Of a stretch of 16,351 nt of DNA, positions 6,618 to 14,007 are shown piece after piece. The stretch is from Acidothermales bacterium (GTDB lineage Bacteria; Actinomycetota; Actinomycetes; Streptosporangiales; WHST01). Each line of letters opens with the position of its first letter. Position 1 is the first letter of the stretch. The translations under genes were made by a program, and so were the position numbers. The notes under the pieces are model-generated. The model saw only the letters and a program-made list of their open reading frames with translations. It had not been told where the DNA came from and searched no databases. Location of the stretch: the NCBI GenBank assembly GCA_017354575.1, contig JAFMQP010000034.1, forward strand, positions 1 to 16,351. Reading direction: 5' to 3'.

Positions 6618-7808
6618 TCAGGCGGACGGCTGCAAGGTGTCGTCGAGCCAGTCCCACATGTCGGCGATGCCGACGCTGACGTTGTCGATCTGGCAGTGGT
6701 GGTAACCGCCCTCGGCGCGGGTAAAGACGCGAAACGTCTTCTCCTTCGAGCCGACGGCGTCGAAGCAGCGTTGTGCGTCGCGCATCGGGATCTGCTCGTC
6801 GCCTTCGCCGTGGAGCAGTAGGAACGGGCACGCGATACGCTGAACGACGCCGTCGAGGCGGAATCCCTCGAGTTTCTCCATCGCCTCGTCCCGCGTCGCC
6901 ACGCCCAGCTCCCACAGGAGGTGCTGCCACGGCACCGAGAGCGACGGCGTCGTACTGCGGTCCAACAGCTCGAACCGCGCCTTCCACGTCGCGTAGTAGT
7001 CCCACTGCGCGCCCCACGCCACGGCACACGCGAAGCGCGGCTCGAAGGCCGCTGCCCGCGGTGCGTAGTAGCCGCCGAGGCTGATCGCCATCACACCGAT
7101 CCGGTCGGCGTCGACGTCGGCTCGCGCGGCGAGCCACTCGTAGGCGGGCGTCGCGTAACGCTCCGTCTCGTGGTGCAGCGGGAGACCGCGGAAGCGGATG
7201 GACTCGCCGTTGCCGGGTCCGTCCACGATCAGGCAGGAGACGCCGCGCGCCGCGAGATCGGCGACCCCCTTGAAGTACTGGATCTCCTTGGTGATGTCGA
7301 AGCCGTCGAAGTAGACCATCGCGGGACGTGGGCCCGGTCGCCCCGCGCCGTTCTCGGCGTGTACGAACAACGCCGGCAGGGACGTGTCCTCGTAAGGGAT
7401 CTCGACCGGCTCGATCAACGGACGGTCGGTCAGTGCCGCCGCGTCGCGGAAGCAGGCGACTCCCGACTTGTACGCGGCATCGCTCTCGGCCGTCTTGGGC
7501 TGCATGAAGCGCTCGCCGACGTGGTAGTAGTTCGCCGCGCGGTACAGGTACTTGGCGGCACTGCGGCCGTGTCCCGAGCTCTGCCGGTCGCGTCCTGCCT
7601 TCTCCACCTTCGCGGCCTCCGCTGCCCAGGCGCGGAACCAGGCCACGTCGTCACCCACCTTGTCGCGCAGCTCGAGCCCGACGCGGTGGACCTCGCCGAT
7701 CTCGGCTCCACCCCACGGTGCGGTGTTCAGCGCGATGAGCAGACCGTGCGACCATCGGTAGTTGTCGGGAAAGTAGTTGAACGACAGGTCCTTCGCGGTT
7801 TCGGGCAT
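6618..7808 (-). CDS. Alpha/beta hydrolase, FrsA/dihydroxypseudooxynicotine-hydrolase-like (copy 1)
   Basis: A 396-residue protein with a helical N-terminal cap (about 1-130; FPDNYRWSHG at 13-22, HVGERFM at 96-102) and a C-terminal alpha/beta-hydrolase core. Core landmarks: PAMVYFDGFD (162-171), LIVDGPGNGES (193-203), nucleophile elbow AISLGGYY (241-248) with Ser243, acid in HGEGDEQIP (333-341) with Asp337, and His370 or 371. Capped hydrolases of this type include nicotine-pathway 2,6-dihydroxypseudooxynicotine hydrolase, which cleaves a C-C bond, and various esterases. The ATG at 7808 follows GAGAGGA by eight bases. Only 27 and 26 bases separate it from its neighbours. A related gene precedes it and a different serine hydrolase follows, so the three probably act on one substrate family. 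The reaction (C-C, ester or amide cleavage) is not determinable here. Confidence 0.9.
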   Translation of the reverse strand: MPETAKDLSFNYFPDNYRWSHGLLIALNTAPWGGAEIGEVHRVGLELRDKVGDDVAWFRAWAAEAAKVEKAGRDRQSSGHGRSAAKYLYRAANYYHVGERFMQPKTAESDAAYKSGVACFRDAAALTDRPLIEPVEIPYEDTSLPALFVHAENGAGRPGPRPAMVYFDGFDITKEIQYFKGVADLAARGVSCLIVDGPGNGESIRFRGLPLHHETERYATPAYEWLAARADVDADRIGVMAISLGGYYAPRAAAFEPRFACAVAWGAQWDYYATWKARFELLDRSTTPSLSVPWQHLLWELGVATRDEAMEKLEGFRLDGVVQRIACPFLLLHGEGDEQIPMRDAQRCFDAVGSKEKTFRVFTRAEGGYHHCQIDNVSVGIADMWDWLDDTLQPSA

Positions 7809-7835
7809 GACGGGTTCCTCTCGGCGGCGATTGGC

Positions 7836-8981
7836 TCAGGCTGGCTCGGGTATCCACAGCTCCTGGTCGAGGTCCTTCTCGTAACGGCCGTTGACCTTGT
7901 CGCGCAACCAGTCCGCCGCCCACGCGAACATCTCGCCGCGCTGGCGACCGAGACCGTGGAACTCGTTCTCGAACACCCACAGCTCCTTCGGACAGTTCAG
8001 CATCGCCATGAACTCGCGGGCGTCGGAGAGAGGGCAGAGCTGGTCGAACTCGCCGTGCAGCAACAGGATCGGGCAGGAGATGTCCTCGGCGAACCGCGCG
8101 AGCGTCATCCGTTCCGCCATGCGATCGAACTCGTCGTCGTCGAAGATCCCGGACATCTCCATGAAGTTCCGCCGGAACGCCGGCGGCGCGTGCTTGAAGA
8201 TGGTGTCTTTCTGCAGGAAGTTGCCCATCGCCGCGGCACACGCCTTCACCCGGTCGTCCTTTGCGGCGATCGTCGGTGCCCAGTACGAACCCATGCTGCA
8301 GCCGAAGACGCCGATGCGCTCACTGTCGATCCGCGGATCCGCGGCCACGAAGTCCACCGCAGCGGAACCGGCTTCGGCATAGTTGTCCGGGGTGACGGTC
8401 AGCCCGTGCAGCCAGGTCTCGCCCTGGCCCGGTCCGTCGATGGACAGGCACGCCATGCCGCGCTTGACGAATCTGTTCTCCTGGAGATTGGGGTACTCCT
8501 CCTTCACCATGTCCATGCCCGGCGCGAAGACGACACAGGGCGCGGGCTCGTTCACGTCGGGAACGTGCAGGATCCCGAACACGGTGTGCTCGCCGAACGG
8601 GATCTCGACCCGCTCGACCGTGTGGGTCGCGAGAGCGGCGGCCTTCGCATAGGAGTCCTTGAGCTTCCGGTGTACGCCGGCGTTCTTGTTCGCCCAGAAC
8701 GCTTTGCAGTAGGCGAAGGCGGCGCGGTGGTAGAACTCGAGCGCCGTCTCCGTGTGCTCCCGCTCGGCGCAGCTCTCCGCCTGCCGGAGAAGGTCCTCCG
8801 CCGTCATCGACCAGGCCTTGCACATCATCGCGGCCGAACGGACCCGGGCGATGCTCCTGCGGTAGTCCTGCAGGCGCATGCCCTGTTCGAGCCAGCCGAT
8901 GTAGGCATCGGGGAAGACCAGGTCGAAACCGAGGCTCGCGACGAGGGAGTCGGTCACCCACTGCTGCCCGCTTCTCTCCAT
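7836..8981 (-). CDS. Alpha/beta hydrolase, FrsA/dihydroxypseudooxynicotine-hydrolase-like (copy 2)
   Basis: A 381-residue relative of the following gene, with the same plan: helical cap to about residue 125, then VERVEIPFG (122-130), PCVVFAPGMD (148-157), LSIDGPGQGET (179-189), elbow FGCSMGSYWA (226-235) with Ser229, HGEFDQLCP (309-317) with Asp313, and His342. The triad is complete. It differs from copy 1 in most surface and cap residues, so the two are diverged paralogues rather than a fresh duplication and probably take different substrates or successive intermediates. The ATG at 8981 has GAGAGGA upstream and lies 19 bases after the stop of the binding-protein gene, so it is likely on the same transcript as the transporter. 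No secretion signal is visible, suggesting action on imported compound in the cytoplasm. Confidence 0.9.
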   Translation of the reverse strand: MERSGQQWVTDSLVASLGFDLVFPDAYIGWLEQGMRLQDYRRSIARVRSAAMMCKAWSMTAEDLLRQAESCAEREHTETALEFYHRAAFAYCKAFWANKNAGVHRKLKDSYAKAAALATHTVERVEIPFGEHTVFGILHVPDVNEPAPCVVFAPGMDMVKEEYPNLQENRFVKRGMACLSIDGPGQGETWLHGLTVTPDNYAEAGSAAVDFVAADPRIDSERIGVFGCSMGSYWAPTIAAKDDRVKACAAAMGNFLQKDTIFKHAPPAFRRNFMEMSGIFDDDEFDRMAERMTLARFAEDISCPILLLHGEFDQLCPLSDAREFMAMLNCPKELWVFENEFHGLGRQRGEMFAWAADWLRDKVNGRYEKDLDQELWIPEPA

Positions 8982-9000
8982 GCATGTGTCCTCTCGCAGT

Positions 9001-10044
9001 TCAGTCGGACTTGGCGGCGGCCTTCACCAACGAGTTGTCGTAGCGCGAGGAGAGGCTGTCGAGTGACGGCGCGGCCTTCAGACCCTCGCTCTTGGCGTTC
9101 TTCGCCGTGGTCGTGAGGTACGAGGGGTCGATCTGCCCGTCCAGCGGCGACGCCTTGAGCTTCGTGATGAACGTGTCGTACGTGATCGTCGCGTCCGCCG
9201 TGGACGCCTTCATGTCCTTGGCGATGTCGGCGACGGCCTTCGCCTTGTTCTTCGGGTCGTACAGCCACTTCACGCTGGCGAGGTAACCACGCATGAACTT
9301 CACGGCGAGGTCGTGGTTCTTGCTGTACCACCTCTGGTCGCTGATGAGCGAGCCCATGATGATCTTGTGCAGGTTGGGCAGGGACGACGCCTGTGCGATC
9401 GACTTCATGCCCTTGCTCAGCATCACCTGTGCGTCGGGCGGGAAGCTCATCACGGCGTCGACCTGGCCCTTGACCAGCGCCGTCGCGCGCTGTGGTGGGG
9501 GCCCCGCGTTGACGAAGTGGTAGTCACGGCCCTCTTCGAGACCGTGACCCTTCAACAGCAACTTGGCCGTGAAGTAGTCGGCGCTCGCACCGATACCCGT
9601 CACGCCGATCGTCTTGCCCTTGAGGCCTTCGAGCGAGGTGATGTTCGGCCGGACGATCATCTGGTAGGGATCGTTCGTGACCTCCGAGGCGACCATCTTG
9701 AGGCCGGCCTGCTTTTCCTGCGCACCGAACAGTTGCTCGGGTGTCGCCATGCCGAAGTTCACCGAGCCGGAGATGAGCGCAGGGATGATCTGCCCGGTGT
9801 TCTGGAACGTGACGACGTCGAGCTTGATGCCCGACGGTTTCATCAGCTGCTCGTCCTGGGCCATGATCAGCCACAGGTGCAGGGAGTTGAGCGAGGTCAC
9901 GCCGATGGCGACCTTCTGCAGACCTCCCTTCTTACCGGACGAGCCACCGGAGTTGTCCGAGCTTCCCCATTCGCTGCACGCGGTCGCCGACAGCGCCATC
10001 ACGCAGATGAGCACCATTCCCTTGAACCAACCGAACTTCCGCAC
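9001..10044 (-). CDS. ABC importer substrate-binding lipoprotein, NitT/TauT type (copy 1)
   Basis: A 347-residue periplasmic-type binding protein (NMT1/SsuA-like). The N-terminus is a lipoprotein signal: charged MRK, a hydrophobic stretch 10-22, and Cys23 in ATAC, followed by a Ser/Gly linker to about 41. The -3 residue of the lipobox is Ala rather than Leu, an acceptable actinobacterial variant. The mature part shows VAIGVTSLNSLHLWLIMAQD (45-64), TGQIIPALISGSVNFG (83-98), GKTIGVTG, and NAGPPPQRATALVKGQVDAV, the folding pattern of proteins binding nitrate, sulfonates, taurine or pyrimidine precursors. The start is GTG at 10044 with GGAGGA seven bases upstream; the next Met would destroy the signal. 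It is closely related to the gene at 11131-12162. No permease or ATPase accompanies it, so it probably shares the one encoded upstream. Ligand unknown. Confidence 0.92.
   Translation of the reverse strand: MRKFGWFKGMVLICVMALSATACSEWGSSDNSGGSSGKKGGLQKVAIGVTSLNSLHLWLIMAQDEQLMKPSGIKLDVVTFQNTGQIIPALISGSVNFGMATPEQLFGAQEKQAGLKMVASEVTNDPYQMIVRPNITSLEGLKGKTIGVTGIGASADYFTAKLLLKGHGLEEGRDYHFVNAGPPPQRATALVKGQVDAVMSFPPDAQVMLSKGMKSIAQASSLPNLHKIIMGSLISDQRWYSKNHDLAVKFMRGYLASVKWLYDPKNKAKAVADIAKDMKASTADATITYDTFITKLKASPLDGQIDPSYLTTTAKNAKSEGLKAAPSLDSLSSRYDNSLVKAAAKSD
9230..9282. repeat. 53-bp perfect direct repeat, copy A
   Basis: Identical base for base to 11357-11409. Both lie at the same place inside the two binding-protein genes and encode the segment around SVKWLYDPKNKAKAV. 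Part of a longer near-identical block that includes the 91-bp repeat. Confidence 0.9.
9386..9476. repeat. 91-bp perfect direct repeat, copy A
   Basis: Identical to 11513-11603 over 91 bases. It encodes the shared stretch from LVKGQVDAVMSFPP to IAQAS in both binding proteins, in the same reading frame. Identity at third positions too suggests recent duplication or gene conversion in this part of the genes. Confidence 0.93.
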
Positions 10045-10117
10045 GTCGCCGTCCTCCTCGCCGTCTCCGGCAACTACTCGTGTCTCGTCTCGTTAGCGTC
10101 GCAACTCGTGCATCTGC

Positions 10118-11125
10118 TCACCCCACTTCGAGGAGCACCTTGACCACCTCCGGTCGCGTCCGCAACGCGTCGAACGCCTCGGTGCCACGGTCGAGCCGGA
10201 AGCGTTCCGAGAGCAGCGGCGCGACCTGCACCACTCCGTCGGCCAGCAGGTCGACGGCCCTGGCGTAGTCGCCGATGAGCGCGGCGCGTGAGCTCACCAG
10301 CTCGAGCTCCTTCAGGTAGAGCTGCACGTAGTCGACGCGGCCGGCCTCGGCTCTCGTCACGCCGTAAAGCAGGACGGTCGCACCCCCGCCCGCCAACCGG
10401 ATTGCCTGGGCGAGGGTCTCGACCGTTCCGACGGACTCGACGACGACGTCGGCACCCGCACCGCCGGTCAGCTCCGCGACGCAGTCCTCTGCGTCGTCGG
10501 GATGGCAGGTGACCGTGGCGCCGAACCGTTCCGCCAGCGCACGTTTGGCCGCCGAGCGCGTGACGCCGACGATGCGGCGTACACCCCGGGTACGCAGCAA
10601 CTGCAGGTGGAGCAGGCCGCCGACGCCCAGGCCGACGACCACGCCGGTCTGCCCTGGGAAGACGTCGACCAGCGTCTGCGCGTGCACGCACACACCGAGC
10701 ACCTGGAGGAAACCGGCGTCGTCACGCGAGATGCCGTCGGGAATGGCGAGCATGCGGCCGTCGTCGACGGCCACGAACTCGGCGAAGCCTCCGTCGACCT
10801 CGCGTCCGAGCAGGGCGCCGTTCCCGCACAGGTTGGACCTGCCGCCACGGCATCGGACGCAGCGACCGCAGGAGATGAACGGGTCTACCAGGACGCGTGT
10901 GCCCTCCGCAATGTGGCCGCCGCGGGCGCTACGGACGACGGTCCCGACGAGCTCGTGGCCGAGGATCCGCGGGTACGCGACCTGTGTGATGCCCCGCACG
11001 ATCTTCACGTCGGAGCCACAGATCCCCGCCCTGTCGACGGCGACGAGTGCACGTTCACCCGCGTCCGGCCGGGGAACCTCTGTTACTTCCAGTTTCTCGA
11101 GGTCCGCGAGCCGCAGCGCCTGCAT
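10118..11125 (-). CDS. Zinc-dependent medium-chain alcohol dehydrogenase
   Basis: A 335-residue MDR-family dehydrogenase that interconverts an alcohol and a carbonyl using NAD(P). Catalytic-zinc residues are visible: Cys36 in GICGSD (34-39) and His57-Glu58 in ILGHEL (54-59). The structural-zinc lobe is complete with Cys86, Cys89, Cys92 and Cys100. The nucleotide fold has GLGVGG at 165-170. Overall it resembles threonine/sorbitol-type dehydrogenases. The ATG at 11125 was chosen because AAAGGGG lies eight bases upstream; an in-frame GTG at 11134 would give a GTGA overlap with the preceding stop but has no placed ribosome site. It sits between two sister binding-protein genes, an unusual position suggesting that the duplication enclosed it or that it was inserted afterwards. 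Probably oxidises the imported compound or a hydrolysis product; substrate unknown. Confidence 0.92.
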   Translation of the reverse strand: MQALRLADLEKLEVTEVPRPDAGERALVAVDRAGICGSDVKIVRGITQVAYPRILGHELVGTVVRSARGGHIAEGTRVLVDPFISCGRCVRCRGGRSNLCGNGALLGREVDGGFAEFVAVDDGRMLAIPDGISRDDAGFLQVLGVCVHAQTLVDVFPGQTGVVVGLGVGGLLHLQLLRTRGVRRIVGVTRSAAKRALAERFGATVTCHPDDAEDCVAELTGGAGADVVVESVGTVETLAQAIRLAGGGATVLLYGVTRAEAGRVDYVQLYLKELELVSSRAALIGDYARAVDLLADGVVQVAPLLSERFRLDRGTEAFDALRTRPEVVKVLLEVG

Positions 11126-11130
11126 ACCTG

Positions 11131-12162
11131 TCACCCCTTTGCGGCAGCCTTGGCGAGCGAGTTGTCGTAGCGGGAGGAGAGGCTGTTGAGCGCGGGAGCG
11201 CCCTTCACGCCTGTCGCCTGCGCGTTCTTGGCGGTCGTGGTCAGCGCCGCCGGGTCGATCAGCCCGTCCTTCGGATATGCCTGGAGCTTGGTGACGAATG
11301 TGTCGTAGGTGGTGGTGGCGTCCGCGTTGGACACCTTCATGTCCTTGGCGATGTTCGCGACGGCCTTCGCCTTGTTCTTCGGGTCGTACAGCCACTTCAC
11401 GCTGGCGAGATAGCCACGCATGAACTTCACGGCGAGGTCGTGGTTCTTGGTGTACCAGGGCTTGTTGGCCATGTACGTCGCGATGATCACCTTGTGCAGG
11501 TTCGGTAGTGAGGACGCCTGTGCGATCGACTTCATGCCCTTGCTCAGCATCACCTGTGCGTCGGGCGGGAAGCTCATCACGGCGTCGACCTGGCCCTTGA
11601 CCAACGCCGCCGCACGCTGCGGCGGAGGTCCGGCATTGATGAAGTGGTAGTCACGGTTCTCTTCGAGGCCGTGGTCCTTCAGCATCAGCTTCGCGGTGAA
11701 GTAGTCCGCGCTCGCGCCGGTACCCGTCACACCGATCGTCTTGCCGCGCATGTCCTGGATCGAGCTGATGCCCTTCTTCGGGTTCACGATGAGGCTGTAC
11801 GGGTTGGTGCCGTCCTCGGAGGCGATCATCTTCAGGTTCGGTTGCTTGTTCTGGGCCGCGAACAGCTGCTCGGGCGTAGCCGTGCCGACCTGCAGCGACC
11901 CGGAGAGCAGAGCCGGGATGATCTGCCCGGTGTTCTGGAAGGTGTTGATCTGCAGGTCGATCCCGTACGGCTTCATCAGGTTCTCGTCGCGAGCCATGAG
12001 CAGTGGCAGGTGGAGTGAGTTGAAGGACGTCACCCCGAGCGCGATCTTCTGCGGACCTGACGATCCGCCGCCACCGGAGCTCCCCGACCCCCCGCAGGCC
12101 GCGGCGAAGAACACGGCGACGAAGATGACCCCCAAATACCGTAGCCAGCTGGTCTTGGGCAT
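11131..12162 (-). CDS. ABC importer substrate-binding lipoprotein, NitT/TauT type (copy 2)
   Basis: A 343-residue binding protein closely related to copy 1. The signal has a short charged start, a hydrophobic run 10-22 and Cys23 in AAAC, then a Gly/Ser-rich linker to about 37. Conserved blocks are IALGVTSFNSLHLPLLMARD, TGQIIPALLSGSLQVG and NAGPPPQRAAALVKGQVDAV. Differences from copy 1 concentrate in the segment LKMIASEDGTNPYSLIVNPKKG and around MANKPWYTKNHD, possible ligand-contacting loops, so the two may bind different but related ligands. The ATG at 12162 has an AGAGAGG site; an upstream in-frame extension lacks signal-peptide character. It follows the ATPase gene by 88 bp, a gap holding a dyad-symmetric site, and precedes the dehydrogenase by only a few bases. 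Lipoprotein on the outer face of the cell membrane, delivering ligand to the permease encoded upstream. Confidence 0.93.
   Translation of the reverse strand: MPKTSWLRYLGVIFVAVFFAAACGGSGSSGGGGSSGPQKIALGVTSFNSLHLPLLMARDENLMKPYGIDLQINTFQNTGQIIPALLSGSLQVGTATPEQLFAAQNKQPNLKMIASEDGTNPYSLIVNPKKGISSIQDMRGKTIGVTGTGASADYFTAKLMLKDHGLEENRDYHFINAGPPPQRAAALVKGQVDAVMSFPPDAQVMLSKGMKSIAQASSLPNLHKVIIATYMANKPWYTKNHDLAVKFMRGYLASVKWLYDPKNKAKAVANIAKDMKVSNADATTTYDTFVTKLQAYPKDGLIDPAALTTTAKNAQATGVKGAPALNSLSSRYDNSLAKAAAKG
11357..11409. repeat. 53-bp perfect direct repeat, copy B
   Basis: Partner of 9230-9282, identical over 53 bases, inside the second binding-protein gene. Immediately beyond it, scattered single-base differences appear between the two copies. 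Confidence 0.9.
11513..11603. repeat. 91-bp perfect direct repeat, copy B
   Basis: Partner of 9386-9476. The offset of 2127 bp is a multiple of three, so recombination between the copies would delete the dehydrogenase gene and leave one in-frame chimeric binding protein. Confidence 0.93.
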
Positions 12163-12215
12163 GGTTCTCGCCTCTCTTACCGCTCGTGGGACTAGTCTGG
12201 GCTCGCCGCGAGGGT

Positions 12216-12237
12216 CGTGACAGCGCATGCTGTTACG
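12216..12237. promoter_or_regulatory. Dyad-symmetric site between ATPase and binding-protein genes
   Basis: Nine-base arms CGTGACAGC (12216-12224) and GCTGTTACG (12229-12237) flank GCAT; they match except for one pair, which would be a G-U wobble in plus-strand RNA. The site lies 54 bases upstream of the ATG of the second binding-protein gene and 13 bases beyond the ATPase stop. No U-run follows on the minus strand, so an intrinsic terminator is unlikely. It could be a regulator-binding site or an RNA hairpin that lets binding-protein mRNA be made or kept in excess over permease mRNA. Confidence 0.4.
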
Positions 12238-12250
12238 CGGCGTTCGTGCC

Positions 12251-13114
12251 TTACCGGTTGCCGGGCAGGGCTGTGTGCTCGAGGTCGTCGACCGAGTCGT
12301 GGGACGTGGTCATGCCCATCGCCGTCCTGACCTCTTCCTCGATCATCGTCCAGACGCGGTCGACGATGGCGACGAACTCGGGCGTCCGCTTGATCGAGAG
12401 GTCGCGTGGACGGGGGAAGGGCACGTCGACGATCTCCTTGATCCGCCCGGGGCGGGCGGTCAGTACGACGATGCGGTCAGAAAGGAAGGTCGCCTCGTCG
12501 ATCTGGTGTGTGACGAACAGGACGGTGCCACCCGCCGTCTCGGCCCAGATCCGCAGCAGTTCGGTCTGCATGATCTCGCGGGTCTGCGCGTCGAGGGCGG
12601 CGAACGGCTCGTCCATCAGGAGCAGTTCGGGCTGGATGCAGAACGCGCGTGCCAGGTTCGCGCGCTGCCGCATACCGCCGGACAGCTCGTGCGGGTAGTG
12701 GTCTTCGAAGCCCCCGAGCCCGACGAGCTCGATGTATCTCCTCGCCTGCTCGCTCGCGACCTTCCGGGGCTTGCGCTGGAACTCGAGACCCATCCGCACG
12801 TTCTTCAGGACCGAGCGCCACGGGAAGAGACTGTCCTGCTGGAACACGACGCCGCGGTCGGGACCTGGGGTGTGCTCCTCCTCGCCGTTGATGAGCAGTT
12901 GGCCGGAGGTGATGGGCTCGAGCCCGTCCACGGTACGGAGAAGGGTGGTCTTGCCGCAGCCGCTCGCTCCCAGCAACGCGACGAACTCACCCGGGGCGAC
13001 GCTGAAGCTGACGTCGTGAAGGGCCTCGAGAGTGTTGCCTCGCTTGGTGAACGTCTTGCACAGCGACCGAGCTTCGAGCCGTGGCGTCGACGCGTCGGTC
13101 GTGTGCTCCCTCAC
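12251..13114 (-). CDS. ABC importer ATPase, NitT/TauT type
   Basis: A 287-residue nucleotide-binding subunit of the nitrate/sulfonate/taurine importer class. All ATPase motifs are intact: Walker A GASGCGKTT (49-57), Q-loop VVFQQDSLFPWR (89-100), signature LSGGMRQR (144-151), Walker B LLLMDEP (164-170) and switch His203 in VTHQ. The Q-loop and the RPGRI segment (221-225) are typical of SsuB/TauB-like proteins. The GTG at 13114 was chosen: it makes a GTGA overlap with the permease stop and has AGG at proper distance. An ATG at 13135 would lengthen the protein by seven residues and overlap the permease gene by 25 bases; it is possible but less in keeping with the cluster. It works at the inner face of the membrane with the permease encoded just upstream, probably as a homodimer. 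Confidence 0.95.
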   Translation of the reverse strand: MREHTTDASTPRLEARSLCKTFTKRGNTLEALHDVSFSVAPGEFVALLGASGCGKTTLLRTVDGLEPITSGQLLINGEEEHTPGPDRGVVFQQDSLFPWRSVLKNVRMGLEFQRKPRKVASEQARRYIELVGLGGFEDHYPHELSGGMRQRANLARAFCIQPELLLMDEPFAALDAQTREIMQTELLRIWAETAGGTVLFVTHQIDEATFLSDRIVVLTARPGRIKEIVDVPFPRPRDLSIKRTPEFVAIVDRVWTMIEEEVRTAMGMTTSHDSVDDLEHTALPGNR

Positions 13115-13968
13115 TGGACCTCGAAGTCGCGCCATGGGGCGATCCACCTTTCGAAGCGGTACATCAGCTTGATCAGCGTCATCCCGATGATGGCGAGGAT
13201 GAACACGCCCAGCCACACGCCGGCCGTGTCGAAGTTCTGTGACGCGTTGAATACCATGTGGCCGAGGCCGGCTCTCGCACCGAAGAACTCGGCGACCACG
13301 ATGCCGATCAGTCCCCGGCCGACCGCCAGCCGCAGGCCGGTGACGATGAACGGCACCGCCGCGGGGATCAGGACCTTGCTGAACACCTGCAGCCGATCGG
13401 CGCCGAACGAGTTCGCGCACTCGATCAGGTTGCGGTCGGTCGTTCGGATACCGGCGGCCGTGTTGATGATCACGGGGAAGATGGCCAGTGTGATGACGAC
13501 GGCGACCTTGGCGGTGAGGCCGATCCCGAAGACGACGATGAAAAGGGGAGCGAGGGCGATGAGCGGCGTGGAGTACATCGCCGAGACCCACGGGTCGACG
13601 AAGTCGAAGACGATCTTCGACGTCGCCATGACCACACCGATGACGATGCCGGCCGCGGACGCGAGGACGAGCCCGATCAGGAAGCCCTGGAAGCTCGCCA
13701 GGAAGTCGTTGCCGAGCTGGCCGGACTTGACCGCGGCCAGAAAGGCCTTCCAGATCGCTCCCAGCGGAACCATGACGAGCTCGCTCGTGTGTGCCGCCGC
13801 GACCTGCCACAGCACCATCCCGAGGATGATGGTCAGGATCGTGTGCACCCAGACCGAGCGTTTCCGGTACAGCGATACCAGACTCCACGATCGCCGGCCC
13901 GTTTTCCGGGACGGCGCCGTGGATCCCTTCTTCTCGTTCCACACGCTCTGAGTTGTGTCGCCTGGCAT
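13111..13968 (-). CDS. ABC importer permease, NitT/TauT type
   Basis: A 285-residue inner-membrane subunit with about six hydrophobic segments (near 41-59, 96-114, 130-150, 153-171, 207-227 and 251-271). The EAA coupling loop that contacts the ATPase is at about 183-206 (ECANSFGADRLQVFSKVLIP), followed by the AEFFGARAGLG stretch (226-236) usual in SsuC/TauC relatives. The N-terminus carries a 35-residue basic cytoplasmic tail before the first membrane segment. The ATG at 13968 has GGAGG nine bases upstream; the adjacent in-frame GTG at 13971 is six bases from the same site and cannot be excluded. It is the first transporter gene, preceded by a 98-bp gap with an AT-rich dyad that may hold the operon promoter. 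It probably forms a homodimer serving both binding proteins. Confidence 0.94.
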   Translation of the reverse strand: MPGDTTQSVWNEKKGSTAPSRKTGRRSWSLVSLYRKRSVWVHTILTIILGMVLWQVAAAHTSELVMVPLGAIWKAFLAAVKSGQLGNDFLASFQGFLIGLVLASAAGIVIGVVMATSKIVFDFVDPWVSAMYSTPLIALAPLFIVVFGIGLTAKVAVVITLAIFPVIINTAAGIRTTDRNLIECANSFGADRLQVFSKVLIPAAVPFIVTGLRLAVGRGLIGIVVAEFFGARAGLGHMVFNASQNFDTAGVWLGVFILAIIGMTLIKLMYRFERWIAPWRDFEVQ

Positions 13969-14007
13969 CACCAGATGCCTCCAACCGCGAAGTCCCTGTG
14001 TGTATTA

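Noticed and set aside
6592..7137. Extension of the CocE/NonD frame upstream to 7137
   Set aside because: The extra residues cover the C-terminal coding region of the alpha/beta hydrolase gene and look like frame shadow; a good ribosome site precedes the ATG at 6591.
6921..9116. 731-codon plus-strand open frame
   Set aside because: Lies antisense to the two capped alpha/beta hydrolases, which have complete motifs and ribosome sites. The plus-strand product has no recognisable motif and repetitive Arg-Arg-Val-Asp composition.
10045..10117. Possible terminator or promoter in the gap between the dehydrogenase and the first binding-protein gene
   Set aside because: I found no convincing hairpin with U-run and no AT-rich promoter-like pair. 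The gap holds only the GGAGGA ribosome site for the GTG at 10044.
11126..11395. Extension of the dehydrogenase frame upstream into the second binding-protein gene
   Set aside because: The added peptide is a wrong-frame copy of the binding-protein end. The ATG at 11125 begins the normal MDR N-terminus.
9001..12162. Composite transposon or integron-like structure formed by the flanking repeats around the dehydrogenase
   Set aside because: The repeats are internal parts of the two binding-protein genes; there is no transposase, inverted terminal repeat or target duplication. Gene duplication explains them.
12227..13951. 574-codon plus-strand open frame opposite the ABC ATPase and permease genes
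   Set aside because: Shadow of two genes with unmistakable transporter motifs. Low-complexity mixture without family features.
13115..13984. Extension of the ATPase frame upstream to 13984, giving a 577-residue fusion
   Set aside because: The added part overlaps the whole permease gene in another frame and is Arg-rich nonsense. The GTG at 13114 with GTGA overlap is the better start.
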